Shown: positions 19,435-28,720, counted from the first letter of the stretch. The stretch: DNA of 64,000 nucleotides from Rhizorhabdus histidinilytica (GCF_900167915.1 NZ_FUYM01000003.1:481903-545902); one strand, 5' to 3'. Notes: generated by a model from the letters alone, not told the origin. Made by a program: numbers and translations.

Positions 19435-22290
19435 GTGAGGGGCCGTCTGTTGTCTGCCGCGGCGGGGGCCGCGCTTCTGATGTCGTCGCCGCCGGTCGCG
19501 GCCACCGGGGCCGATCCCGTGGCAGCCGCCGCGAAGATCGACATATCCGCCGATCCCGGCGGCGCGGTGGTCGCCTGGCGCGCCGCGCTCGCCGCGACGC
19601 CGCAGGGCAGCGCGCGACGGCCCCATGTCCTCGTCAACCTCGGCGCCGCGCTGGTCGGCGCCTCGCGCAGCGATGAGGCGCTGCCGATCCTGACCGAAGC
19701 GCAGCGGACGCCCGGCGCCACCCCGGCCGACAAAGCGCGCATCGCGACGATGCGGGGCTCCGCGCTGGCCGATCTCAACAAGCTCGACGAAGCGAAAGCA
19801 TCGCTCCGCTCGGCGATCGCGCAATGGCACGCGATCCGACCGCAGGGCAGCCCGGAGGAGGCAAGCGCGACGAACACGCTCGCCACCATCTATTTCGCCG
19901 AGGGCGACCTCGACACCGCCGAACGGATCGGCCGGGAGTCGATCGACCTCTATCGCAAGGTAGCGGCGCCCGAGGATGCCGAGTTGGTCGGATCGATCGG
20001 CAACATGTCGACCATCACCCTCCAGCAGCGCAAGCTGGAGGCGAGCGAAGCCTATGCGCGCGAAGCGATGACGATCGCGGCGCGCGTCCTGCCCGAGGAT
20101 CATCCGACCGCGATCGTCGCGCTCACCAACTGGGTGGCGGTGCTCGCGGCGCAGAACCGGCGCGCGGAATCGGTCGACATATTGAAGCGGATCGCGGCGC
20201 TGCGCGAGAAGCGCTTCGGGCCCGACTATCCGCCGCTGGCGATCAGCTACAACAACCTCGCCCGCAACCTGATGTTCCTCGGCCGCGCCGCCGAGGGCGA
20301 GCCCTATGCCCGCCGGGCCGTGGCGATCGGGGAGAGGACCCGCGACCCGACCGACCAGGCGCTGGCCGCCTTTCGCGATAATCTCGCCGACCAGCTCGTC
20401 GATCTCGGCCGTGAGGAGGAATCGGTCGCGATCCGCCGCCAGGCGATCGCCGGGCTCGGCCAGGGCAACCAGCAGCGGGCGATGCGCATCCGCAGTTCGC
20501 TGGGCAAGACCCTGCTCCACATGGGCGACGATGCCGACGCGTCGGAACAGTTCGCCACAGTCGACGCCTGGCAGGCAAAGACGCTGCCCGAAACCCATCC
20601 CGACCGGATCGAGAATGCCGGCTATCGCGCGCTGCTCGCCGCCCGCCTCCGCCAGCCCGGCGCCGACGCCGCCCTCGTCCGCATCCTGACCGTCACCGAG
20701 CGCGAGCTGTTCGCCAACGCCGATCCCGACCGGCGCAGCAGCTTCGTCGCCGATCATCTCGGCCGGCTGCTGGAGGCGAGCTGGCTGGTCGGCGATCGGC
20801 CAGCGGGCTTCCGCGTCGCCCAGCTCATGGCGCTCGACGACGCCGGCCGCGCGATCGTCGCCGTCTCCGCCCGCGCTGCCGCGCGCGACGGTGCCGCCAC
20901 GCTAGTCCGCAAGCGACAGGATCTGCTCGCCCAGCGCGACATGCTGACCCAGGCGGCGCTGCGTGCTTATGGCAAGGGCAACGCCGATTATCGCGACGCC
21001 ACCGCCGAGGTCGGTAAGGTCGACAGCGAGCTGGCCGCGACCGAGGCCGCGCTCACCGCCGCCCAGCCCGACTATGCCGCCCTCACCCGTTTCGCCGCGC
21101 TCGACGAAACGGCGGTGGCGCAACGGCTCGGCCGGCGACAGGCGCTGGTGATGCCCGTCCCGTTCGCCGGCGGCGCGCTGACCTTCGTGGTGCGGCCGGA
21201 CGGCGGTGCCTGGGCGCGGTCTCCCGAAGGCGCGACGACCTCGGCCGATGCGGCCGCCCTACGCGCCTCACTCGGCCTCGAACGGGCGACGCGCGGCGCG
21301 CTGGCCGACGCGTCGGGCGAACAGCCCCGCTTCGATCGCACGCTCGCCCACCGCGTCTATCGCGACATCGTTCCCGCCGGACTCGACGCCGCGCTGAAAG
21401 GCGCGACCGACTGGATCCTCGCCCCCGGCGGCGGCTTCACCAAGCTACCCTTCGCGGTGCTGGTGACCGACGCGCCCAGGGGCCGCGACGACGATCCTGC
21501 CGCCTTGCGCGCCACCCCCTGGCTGATCCGCAAGGCGGCGCTGATGCAGGTTCCCGCGATCGCTGGCATCGGCGAGAACGACGCCGCCGCCAAGGTTGGC
21601 GACCGCTTCGTCGGCATCGGCGCGCCACTGCTCGGCGGCAAGGCCGCGCCGGGCGATCTGCACAGCTTCTATCGCGGTGGCGCGGTCGATCGCGACGCCC
21701 TCGCCGCGCTCGCCCCGCTTCCCCAGGCCGAGCGCGAGCTACGCCGGATGCAGGACGCGCTCGGTCTCCAGCCCAGCCTGCTGGTCGGCGCCGCCGCGAC
21801 CGAAAGCGCGGTCAAGGCCGAGGACCTCAAGCGGGTCCGCGTCCTTGCCTTCGCCACCCATGGCCTCGTCGGCGGCGCCGTCGACAAGGTATCGGAACCG
21901 GGCCTCGTCCTCACCCCGCCCGCCAAGCCCGACGCCAACGACGACGGCCTGCTCACCGCGTCCGAGATCGCCGGGCTCGACATCGACGCCGACTGGGTCG
22001 TGCTGTCCGCCTGCGACACGGCGGCCGGCCAGAGCCCCACCGCCCCTGCCCTGTCCGGCCTCGCCCGTGCCTTCCTCTATGCCGGGGCGCGATCGTTGCT
22101 GGTCAGCCATTGGGCGGTGCGCGACGACGTCGCTGCGCGATTGACCGTCGAGACCGCCTCGCGCGCCGCCAAGGGCGAGCCCCGGCCACAGGCGCTGCGC
22201 AAGGCGATGCTGCGGCTGATCGCCGACCCGAAGGTGACGGACGGCGCCGATCCCTCGGTCTGGGCCCCCTTCATCCTGGTCGCCCGCTAG
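19435..22290 (+). CDS. exported TPR-CHAT (caspase-like) protease
   Basis: The 951-residue protein has a signal peptide (hydrophobic LLSAAAGAALLMSSPPVAA), then about 400 residues of tetratricopeptide repeats, a helical linker and a C-terminal CHAT peptidase domain. The catalytic pair is visible: His809 in FATHGL and Cys860 in LSACDTAAG, followed by the typical ALSGLARAFLYAGARSLLVSHW. A GTG with CGGAGGA upstream is the start. CHAT proteases are caspase relatives found as effectors or regulated proteases. An exported one beside a Slam-like secretion pair is notable. Its substrate is unknown. Confidence 0.88.
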   Translation: MRGRLLSAAAGAALLMSSPPVAATGADPVAAAAKIDISADPGGAVVAWRAALAATPQGSARRPHVLVNLGAALVGASRSDEALPILTEAQRTPGATPADKARIATMRGSALADLNKLDEAKASLRSAIAQWHAIRPQGSPEEASATNTLATIYFAEGDLDTAERIGRESIDLYRKVAAPEDAELVGSIGNMSTITLQQRKLEASEAYAREAMTIAARVLPEDHPTAIVALTNWVAVLAAQNRRAESVDILKRIAALREKRFGPDYPPLAISYNNLARNLMFLGRAAEGEPYARRAVAIGERTRDPTDQALAAFRDNLADQLVDLGREEESVAIRRQAIAGLGQGNQQRAMRIRSSLGKTLLHMGDDADASEQFATVDAWQAKTLPETHPDRIENAGYRALLAARLRQPGADAALVRILTVTERELFANADPDRRSSFVADHLGRLLEASWLVGDRPAGFRVAQLMALDDAGRAIVAVSARAAARDGAATLVRKRQDLLAQRDMLTQAALRAYGKGNADYRDATAEVGKVDSELAATEAALTAAQPDYAALTRFAALDETAVAQRLGRRQALVMPVPFAGGALTFVVRPDGGAWARSPEGATTSADAAALRASLGLERATRGALADASGEQPRFDRTLAHRVYRDIVPAGLDAALKGATDWILAPGGGFTKLPFAVLVTDAPRGRDDDPAALRATPWLIRKAALMQVPAIAGIGENDAAAKVGDRFVGIGAPLLGGKAAPGDLHSFYRGGAVDRDALAALAPLPQAERELRRMQDALGLQPSLLVGAAATESAVKAEDLKRVRVLAFATHGLVGGAVDKVSEPGLVLTPPAKPDANDDGLLTASEIAGLDIDADWVVLSACDTAAGQSPTAPALSGLARAFLYAGARSLLVSHWAVRDDVAARLTVETASRAAKGEPRPQALRKAMLRLIADPKVTDGADPSVWAPFILVAR

Positions 22291-22389
22291 AGCGGTTCGC
22301 GATCCGATCGCATGCGGACCGGCCGCTCTAGATCATTGTTTTACCGCGATTTCCGAGTCGGCAGATGGTTCCATCTGCCTAGAAATCGC
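22288..22389. repeat. two palindromic units in the CHAT-FecR intergenic gap
   Basis: The first palindrome pairs TAGAGCGG (22288) with CCGCTCTA (22323-22330). The second has a 7-bp outer stem (GCGATTT 22346/AAATCGC 22383) around a 9-bp inner stem (GGCAGATGG/CCATCTGCC). They lie just after the CHAT stop, in a convergent gap. They resemble dispersed intergenic repeats, but no second full copy is in this window. Confidence 0.5.
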
Positions 22390-22395
22390 TCTAAA

Positions 22396-22431
22396 GGAAA
22401 AACGGCGCCAGGCTACCAGACCTGACGCCGT
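22396..22431 (-). terminator. rho-independent terminator of the Slam-cargo operon
   Basis: On the minus strand an 11-bp stem (ACGGCGTCAGG/CCTGGCGCCGT, one G-T pair) is followed by TTTTTCC, about 45 bases past the stop of the FecR-repeat protein gene. Confidence 0.88.
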
Positions 22432-22476
22432 CTCCCGCGGGTGCCGGGCGGTGGGAATGGCCGGCGCCCGAAGTCC

Positions 22477-24840
22477 TTATTTGCCGAACGCCGCCGCGCC
22501 GGTGACGGTCGGGCCGCCGCCCGGAGCATTGACCGAGTAGCTGATCCCGAGATGGCTCGCCCCAGGCCCGGCAAGGAAGCCGCGAATGTCGGCCTGGCAG
22601 CTCGAGGCCGGGCAGACCGGTCCCCCCGGCGCGACGTTCAGGCTGTTGGCGAAGAAGCTCATGTCCGGCTGGACCGAGATCTGGCTCTGCGCCGGATCGG
22701 TGATGCCGCCGCTGGTGTTGACCTGATAGACGAAGCCGCCAATCGCGACGTCGAGGTCCAGGCCGACTTTGGGCGTCGTGCCGAAGGCCACCGCCGCGCT
22801 GCCGCTGAGCGTGCCAGGATCGCGCGAACCGTCGCTGATCGTCGGCTTGGTTGCCCCGACCAGCGCATAGGTAGCGGTGCCGCTGGTCGGCAGGTTCGTC
22901 GCCGGCGCCCCATAGACGAGGTGAAGACCCTGCTTGTCGCTGCGGCTGACCGGCGGATTGCCGAAATATTTGCCGGCGGTGGAGCCGCCCGCCCAACGGG
23001 TCCAGCCGATCACGCCCGCAACGCTGCCGCTCTCGAAACCGTTGTTGGTTCCGATCTCCGGCGATTCCCCATCGGGATTGGTCGTCCAGACATATTTGAG
23101 CAGCTTGCCGCCGTCGCCGGTCGTGACCGTCGTCTTGTCGCGCGAATCGATGCCGATCACGTCACCGGCATAAGCGATCATCTGTCCGGTCGTCCCGTCG
23201 CCCGTGACCGGCGTGGTCGGTGTCGTCGGGCCGGTCGGCGTGGTCGGGATGGTGGGCAGCACCAGCGTCAGGTTGGCGAGCAGCGGCGCGATCGCGTCGA
23301 AGGTGCCTGTCGTCGCCAGCAGGTTCAGCGCGTCGCGGATCAGCTGGATCGTCGGGGCCGGCACGCCCGCGAACAGTCCGTTGTCGATCGCCAGGTTGAT
23401 ATATTGGCGGATCAGATCGACGGTGATCCCGCTGAACCCGTTCGGATTGCCGCCGCCCTTGAGGAAGGTGATATAGGCCTGCAGCGCGGCCGCATAGTCG
23501 GGCAGCACCACTGGGCCGGTGCCGGGGCCCGTCCCCGGATTGGAGCCGCCGGGCGGCACGAATACGCCTGTGCCGCCATTGGCGAGATATTGCGCATAGG
23601 CGTCGAACACTGACCGGTTCGCCTGCGCGATCGCGTCAACAAGGCCGCTCGATTGCAGGAAGGCGAAATAGGCGTTGATCACGTCCTGGGTCGCGCCGGT
23701 GAAATTGGCCGGAGCGCCGCCACCCTTGATGAAGTCGATATAGGCGTTGACGACGTCGAGATAGCTCCTGGTGAAGTCGGTCGCGGCGCCGCCGGAGGAC
23801 AGGAAGTCGAGATAGGCGTCGGCCAGCGCCCGGTTCTGCGCCGAAAGGCCCTGCAGCGCCCCTGTCGAGGAGAGATAGGCGAGATAGCTGTTCACTGCCG
23901 CCTGGTTCGCCCCGGTAAAGCTCGCCGGGGAGGCGCCGGTGCGCAGCAGGTCGATATACTGGTTGATCAGCGCGGCATAGGTCGCCTTGAACTGGTCGCC
24001 CGCACCGCCGTTCGCCAGATAGGCGAGATAGGTCTGGATGATGCCGGGCTCGGCCCCCGCGAACAGTTGCCCGCCATAGGCCGACTGAAGCTGCGCCGCG
24101 AAGTCGACCAGGGTCGCGACGTCGTCGGCCGGGAAGGCCGGAACGGCCGGATTGGTCGCCGAGGCCTCGACGTTGCGCGCCGCCTGCACGACGTCGCCCG
24201 ACGCGCCGACCGCCGCCAGCGCCTCGCCCAGGTTGACGGGCACGCCGGCGGCGGCCGCCCGCGCGGTGTCGCCGGCCGGCTCGATCGCGTCGCTCCCCGC
24301 CGTCCGCGACGCGGCCGGGGCGGGATCGGCCCGGTTGGCGAAGATGCGCGAGGTGCCGCTTCCGGCCTGTCCCTGCCAGGCCGAACCGCGGGTGTAGACC
24401 CTGGTCTGCCCGTCAGCCTGGATCGAGACGTTGCCGCCCAGCGCATGACCGGTGAAGCCGTCACCGGTGACGGTGAAGGAACCCGAAGGCGATACGCCGC
24501 TCAACCGCGCGGTGGCGCCGCCCGGGAGGCGGACGCTGGTCGTCGAATCGCCCGATCGCGTCGCGACGGTGACGCTGCCCGCGAGCACGGTGACGTCGTC
24601 GCCGTCGACCCGAACCGCGCCGCCGCCGACCAGGGAGACGATGCTGCCATTGTCGGTCATGATCTGGGTGGTACCGCCGCTGGTGCGGACCTCCTGCCCC
24701 GCCGCCAGCGTCGCGCCGGCGAGGGCGGGATCGTCGGAGAAGAGCAGCTTGCCCGCCATGGCGGGGGTGGCGAGGCCGGCGATCGACGCCGAGGCGAGGA
24801 GCCCGAGCGAGAGCCGGGCGAAGAAGGTGGTGCTGGTCAT
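22477..24840 (-). CDS. secreted FecR-domain repeat protein with TbpB-like C-terminal domain (putative Slam cargo)
   Basis: The 787-residue protein has a type I signal peptide (no lipobox Cys) and a FecR domain at about 45-150 (GQEVRTSGGTTQIMT to GSFTVTGDGFTGHALGG). A linker follows, then from about 240 to 480 imperfect alpha-helical repeats built on Y-x-x-[YF]-[LI]-x-[FY]-L-x-x-G-G. A Pro/Thr/Gly spacer follows. The C-terminal 220 residues contain GLHLVYGAPATNLPTSGTA and end VTGAAAFGK. That end resembles the TbpB-like barrel of transferrin-binding-type proteins, the export handle of Slam (type XI) cargo. It lies immediately downstream of the TPR-barrel protein gene. The cargo role is inferred. 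Confidence 0.8.
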   Translation of the reverse strand: MTSTTFFARLSLGLLASASIAGLATPAMAGKLLFSDDPALAGATLAAGQEVRTSGGTTQIMTDNGSIVSLVGGGAVRVDGDDVTVLAGSVTVATRSGDSTTSVRLPGGATARLSGVSPSGSFTVTGDGFTGHALGGNVSIQADGQTRVYTRGSAWQGQAGSGTSRIFANRADPAPAASRTAGSDAIEPAGDTARAAAAGVPVNLGEALAAVGASGDVVQAARNVEASATNPAVPAFPADDVATLVDFAAQLQSAYGGQLFAGAEPGIIQTYLAYLANGGAGDQFKATYAALINQYIDLLRTGASPASFTGANQAAVNSYLAYLSSTGALQGLSAQNRALADAYLDFLSSGGAATDFTRSYLDVVNAYIDFIKGGGAPANFTGATQDVINAYFAFLQSSGLVDAIAQANRSVFDAYAQYLANGGTGVFVPPGGSNPGTGPGTGPVVLPDYAAALQAYITFLKGGGNPNGFSGITVDLIRQYINLAIDNGLFAGVPAPTIQLIRDALNLLATTGTFDAIAPLLANLTLVLPTIPTTPTGPTTPTTPVTGDGTTGQMIAYAGDVIGIDSRDKTTVTTGDGGKLLKYVWTTNPDGESPEIGTNNGFESGSVAGVIGWTRWAGGSTAGKYFGNPPVSRSDKQGLHLVYGAPATNLPTSGTATYALVGATKPTISDGSRDPGTLSGSAAVAFGTTPKVGLDLDVAIGGFVYQVNTSGGITDPAQSQISVQPDMSFFANSLNVAPGGPVCPASSCQADIRGFLAGPGASHLGISYSVNAPGGGPTVTGAAAFGK

Positions 24841-24842
24841 GT

Positions 24843-26171
24843 TCAATTCCCCCGGAACTCGAAGCGGACGCCGAGGCTGGCGGTCCAACGCTTGAAGTCG
24901 TACAGCGCTATATTGCTGAAATTACGCGTGTAAGTGACACGCGGGCGGAGGTAGACCGATCCGGTCAGCAGATATTTGAGGCCGATCGAGGCGTCGATCT
25001 GCTCGTCCTTGCGCTTCTTGAGGAACAGCGGATCGGCGTCGTCGTAGCGGCGCAGCTCGCCCGAGATGCCGCCGACGACGTTCAGCCCCGGCGAGATCGA
25101 ATATTCGAAGCCGAGATTGGCGTTGACGAAGCCGTTGGAGAACTGGTCGCCGGCGTTGCGCCGCGCCTCCTCCTTGCCACCCGACACGCTGGCGACGAAG
25201 ATGCGGTCGGCATAGGAGACCGCCAGCGCATAGCGATCGGCGTCGCGCAGCGGGTCCCGGTCATAGTCGAAGCGGTAGAGCTGCGCGCCGACGCTGAGCG
25301 CCGCGCCGTTGCCCATCAGGTGGGTGTACTGGCCGATCGCGCCATAGGCGGTGCGATAGCCGTCATGGCCCAGCCAGAATTTCTGGGCCTGCCCCGACAG
25401 CGACAGCACGTCGCGGCTGGCGAAGCTGTAGGAGCCGCCGACCGTGCCGGTCAGGCTGGCCTGATCGAAGGTGCGGTCGCCGATATTGTCGCGCCAGGTG
25501 CCGAGCAGGCTGCCGAACACGCGCATCTGCCGGCTGGCCGGGGTGGCGACGCTGACGCCGCCCTGCAGGTCGTAATATTGCTTGTCGATCCGCCGCGCAG
25601 CGCCACCCAGCGTGCCAGGGCCGAGGCCCGCGAACAGCGGGATAGTGATCGACGAGAGGTTGGTCGCGCTGTTGATGTTGCTGTCATGGCCGGCCGAGGC
25701 GTCGATGAAGCCCGACACGTCGGTGCTCCCGCCGGCGACCTCCCGGTCGAAGCGGCGGACGATGCCGTCGAAGCGCTGCCGCACCGGATCGGGCAGGGTC
25801 GGGTCCTGGACGACGGTGTTGAACTGGGCGCGCGCGGTGTCGACGTCGCCGCCCAGCGCATAGGCGCGGGCCAGCTCGGCGCGGGCCTGGCTGTTGCCGG
25901 GCTGGACCGACAGCACGCGCTGGAAGGCGAGGATCGCCTCGCCCGCGCGGCCGCTGTCGGCGGCGGCGAGGCCCAGCGCATAGTCATAGTCCGGGTCGCC
26001 AGCGCGGGTTCCGACGAGCGGCGCCAGCATGTCGTAGGCCTGCGCGGCCTTGCCCTGTTGCTGAAGGGCGAGCGCACCCTTCACGGTTTCGTCCATGGCC
26101 GCCGACGCCGGCGCGCAGGCCAGCGCGGCCGCCATCGCCGCGGCGGCGGAAAAGCAGATGCTACGTGTCAC
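24843..26171 (-). CDS. TPR plus beta-barrel outer-membrane protein, Slam/DUF560-like
   Basis: The 442-residue protein has a signal peptide, an N-terminal TPR region (about 30-140: ALALQQQGKAAQAYDMLAPL, ALGLAAADSGRAGEAILAFQ) and a C-terminal barrel of about 290 residues with alternating aromatic strands. DASAGHDSNINSATN at the first strand and YTRNFSNIALYDFKRW plus a final FEF at the end match surface lipoprotein assembly modulators (DUF560). Slam proteins move cargo bearing TbpB-like barrels across the outer membrane. Two bases separate it from the cargo gene, so they form one operon; the divergent gene is the caspase. Confidence 0.8.
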   Translation of the reverse strand: MTRSICFSAAAAMAAALACAPASAAMDETVKGALALQQQGKAAQAYDMLAPLVGTRAGDPDYDYALGLAAADSGRAGEAILAFQRVLSVQPGNSQARAELARAYALGGDVDTARAQFNTVVQDPTLPDPVRQRFDGIVRRFDREVAGGSTDVSGFIDASAGHDSNINSATNLSSITIPLFAGLGPGTLGGAARRIDKQYYDLQGGVSVATPASRQMRVFGSLLGTWRDNIGDRTFDQASLTGTVGGSYSFASRDVLSLSGQAQKFWLGHDGYRTAYGAIGQYTHLMGNGAALSVGAQLYRFDYDRDPLRDADRYALAVSYADRIFVASVSGGKEEARRNAGDQFSNGFVNANLGFEYSISPGLNVVGGISGELRRYDDADPLFLKKRKDEQIDASIGLKYLLTGSVYLRPRVTYTRNFSNIALYDFKRWTASLGVRFEFRGN

Positions 26172-26286
26172 GATATCTCCCCTGTTACCCCGGCGCAGGC
26201 TCTGCCACGGACCGCCCGATTTGCTCCCTGACGTTTCCTGACATGCGCTGGCGGCGGCCCGTGCGCGCGCCTATGGAGAGGGAGTG

Positions 26287-27582
26287 ATGCGAATGCGCTT
26301 CCTCCTCGCCGCGCTCGCGGGGGCGCTGCTCTCGGCCGCTCCGGCCGCTGCCGAGACGCGCGCGGTGCTGGTCGGCGTCTCGCATTTCTCCGATCCGCGC
26401 CTCGCCGTCTTCGCTCTTCCCGGCGCGGCGCACGACGTCGATCGAATGGCCGGAGCGCTCGCGACGCTGGGTGTCGACCGCGCGGCGCTGACGATGCTGA
26501 CCGGCGACGGCGCCACCCTCGCCGCGATCCGCGCGGCGCTCGACCGGCTCGCCGCCGCATCGGCCGCCGGCGACCGCGCGGTCATCTTCCTGTCGGGCCA
26601 CGGCACCCAGGCGCCCGCCAGGGCCGCCGACCCGATCGAGCCCGACGGAAAGGACGAGCTGTTCCTTGCCGCGGATGCCGGCGCCTGGGACCCGCGCAGC
26701 CGAACGGTACCCGGCGCGCTGGTCGACGACGAGATCGGCCGTCGTGTCGGCGAGCTACGCGCGCGCGGCGTCGACGTGTGGATGGTGATCGACAGTTGCA
26801 CCGGCGGCGGGCTGCTGCGCGGTTCGGGAACGCCCAAGGCGATTCCGCCCTCCCGGCTCGGCATCCCGGCCGGCGCTCCCTTGCGCGGGGCGGTTGATCC
26901 CTCGGGCTTCGTCGACGGCGGACTGGCAGGTGGCGGGCGGCTGGTCGCCTTCGCCGCCGCCGGTCCCGGTGCAATCGCCTGGGACGACGGCGACGGCGGC
27001 GCCTTCACCAAGGCGTTGGCCCGCGCAATCGCCCCCGACCGCCCCGCCAGCTTCGCTGCGCTCGCCGCCGGGATCAGCGGCAGCCCGCGCCGGGGCGGAA
27101 CGATCGGCGCCTTCTGGACGGCGGGCGACCTGTCGGCGCCGCTACTGTTCGACGGGCGATCGCCCGACATGGTCGACTTCGCCCGCGCGCTGCCGCCGCT
27201 GCCCTTCGCCACCGCGCTGGCGATCGATCGAGCCGGAGCGTGCAAGGCGGACGGCGGCAATCGGCCGCGGTCGGACGATGGCGGCGACCTCACCCTTCTT
27301 CTGCATTGCGACCATGTCCGCGTCGACATGGCCGAGCCGCCACAACCGCTGCGCATCGAGGCCTGGTATCGCGACGCGGCAGGCGGCTACACCAGCCTCG
27401 CTCCGCCACTCGGCCTGATCGTCGCGCCGGGCCGCTGGGCCAATGTCGGCTTCACCTTCGTCACCCGCGATCCCGGCACCGGCCGCGAACTGCCCAAGGG
27501 CGAGGAGACGCTGGTGCTGATCGCGCGCGACACGGACGGCAAGGCGATCGGCGCGCGGCTGCTGCGGTTCCGGGCCGCCTGA
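26287..27582 (+). CDS. exported caspase-like (peptidase C14) protein
   Basis: The 431-residue protein has a signal peptide (RFLLAALAGALLSAAPAAA) and a caspase-fold p20 domain. VLVGVSHFSD starts it, LSGHGTQ gives catalytic His105 and VIDSCTGGG gives catalytic Cys171. The last 130 residues form a separate beta-rich domain, reminiscent of DUF4384 domains found on bacterial metacaspases. Start codons GTG 26284, ATG 26287 and ATG 26293 all follow a GGAGAGGGAG site; the middle one is given. It diverges from the Slam-like gene across 115 bases. Substrate unknown. Confidence 0.85.
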   Translation: MRMRFLLAALAGALLSAAPAAAETRAVLVGVSHFSDPRLAVFALPGAAHDVDRMAGALATLGVDRAALTMLTGDGATLAAIRAALDRLAAASAAGDRAVIFLSGHGTQAPARAADPIEPDGKDELFLAADAGAWDPRSRTVPGALVDDEIGRRVGELRARGVDVWMVIDSCTGGGLLRGSGTPKAIPPSRLGIPAGAPLRGAVDPSGFVDGGLAGGGRLVAFAAAGPGAIAWDDGDGGAFTKALARAIAPDRPASFAALAAGISGSPRRGGTIGAFWTAGDLSAPLLFDGRSPDMVDFARALPPLPFATALAIDRAGACKADGGNRPRSDDGGDLTLLLHCDHVRVDMAEPPQPLRIEAWYRDAAGGYTSLAPPLGLIVAPGRWANVGFTFVTRDPGTGRELPKGEETLVLIARDTDGKAIGARLLRFRAA

Positions 27583-27591
27583 TCGCGGCTC

Positions 27592-27906
27592 TCAATGCGG
27601 CAGGATGATCCCCAGCTCGCGTTCGATCTCGCCGCGCGCCAGCAGGCCCGACTGCTCGACGCCCTTGGCGATGATCAGCAGGATCACCTGCTCGGGCGCG
27701 GAGACAAGCGTCGGGAAATGGCCGTGCAGGCTCTCGTCGAGCGCGCGGGCGAAGATCGATATGCGGTCGCGCAGGGTCATCTCGGCGGGCAGGGCCACCG
27801 AGCGGCTGAAGGCACACCAGCGCTGCGCCGTGAACAGGATCGCAGCGTCGATCGTCGCCGATGCATCATCATCGCGCGATCGGGTTTTTCTGCGAAAGGG
27901 CCACAT
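27592..27906 (-). CDS. conserved-looking hypothetical protein, 104 aa
   Basis: The protein starts MWPFRRKTRSRDDDAS and continues as an amphipathic helical domain (RWCAFSRSVALPAEMTLRDRISIFARALDESLHGHFP) without signal peptide or membrane segment. No family is recognised. It ends 9 bases from the convergent caspase gene and follows the 209-residue secreted protein gene on the same strand by 73 bases. Confidence 0.6.
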   Translation of the reverse strand: MWPFRRKTRSRDDDASATIDAAILFTAQRWCAFSRSVALPAEMTLRDRISIFARALDESLHGHFPTLVSAPEQVILLIIAKGVEQSGLLARGEIERELGIILPH

Positions 27907-27979
27907 GACGGGCCGAGCATGACATGGTTCGAAGACCCAGATGGTGATCCAGTTCACAACCCGGATCGGCGCCCTCCGG

Positions 27980-28609
27980 TCAGTTGCTGAGCACCACCAC
28001 CCGCGTCGGCACCCGACCGGCATTGCCGAGGATCACCCGATAGTCGGCAGCGCGCGGCGGCGACCAGCGGCAAAGCGGATAATAAGCATTGCCGCGTTCG
28101 TCGCAGACGGTGCGCCCGCGCCGGTCGGCGACGCTCAGGTGCAGGTCGGCGTCGCCATCGCCGATCGCCGAGACGAAGGCCGGCTCGGCCGCGCGCGTCC
28201 GCACCGTCCAGCCGACGCTCTCGCCGGCCGGCAGCATCTGCCGGAACTGGAGCGGCCCACTGCCCCAGCTTCCGCCGACGATGCCCTTGGGCCGCGCCAG
28301 GGCCAACGCCTCCGCCTCGGCGGCGACGGCGGCGTCGCCAGGTGCCATCAGCCGCGCCTCTTCCGCCAGCGCGACGGCGATCGGCGACCGATCGGGCAGC
28401 CCGGCCCGCGCGACCAGCCGCCCGTCCCTGACCTCCGCCTCGCGCAGGCCGCTCGCTGCGACGATGCGTGCCGCGACAAGCATCTCGCGTGCGTCGCCGG
28501 TGCGCCGCGCATGATCGGCCAGCTTGAGGCCGAGTGCCGCGTCCTCGATCGCCGACGGCGCGGCGGCGCCGATCAGCAGCAAGACGGCAAGGATGCTCAG
28601 GCGCTTCAT
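27980..28609 (-). CDS. secreted hypothetical protein, 209 aa
   Basis: A signal peptide (MKRLSILAVLLLIGAAAPSA) is followed by an Ala-rich helical part and, from about residue 110, a beta domain (GSGPLQFRQMLPAGESVGWTVR, DADLHLSVADRRGRTVCDERG). That domain looks like the pre-peptidase-type beta-sandwich found in secreted proteins. No enzyme motif is visible. It lies between the caspase gene and a two-component system. Confidence 0.65.
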   Translation of the reverse strand: MKRLSILAVLLLIGAAAPSAIEDAALGLKLADHARRTGDAREMLVAARIVAASGLREAEVRDGRLVARAGLPDRSPIAVALAEEARLMAPGDAAVAAEAEALALARPKGIVGGSWGSGPLQFRQMLPAGESVGWTVRTRAAEPAFVSAIGDGDADLHLSVADRRGRTVCDERGNAYYPLCRWSPPRAADYRVILGNAGRVPTRVVVLSN

Positions 28610-28720
28610 GGTTCCGGTCTATAATGGCCGCGCCCGGCAGGCCAGCACGTTGGCCTGAATTTATCTGACGGCCCGAAGCGTCCCGCTTTCCTTTCCACGG
28701 CGGGCTGGCATGATGACGCC

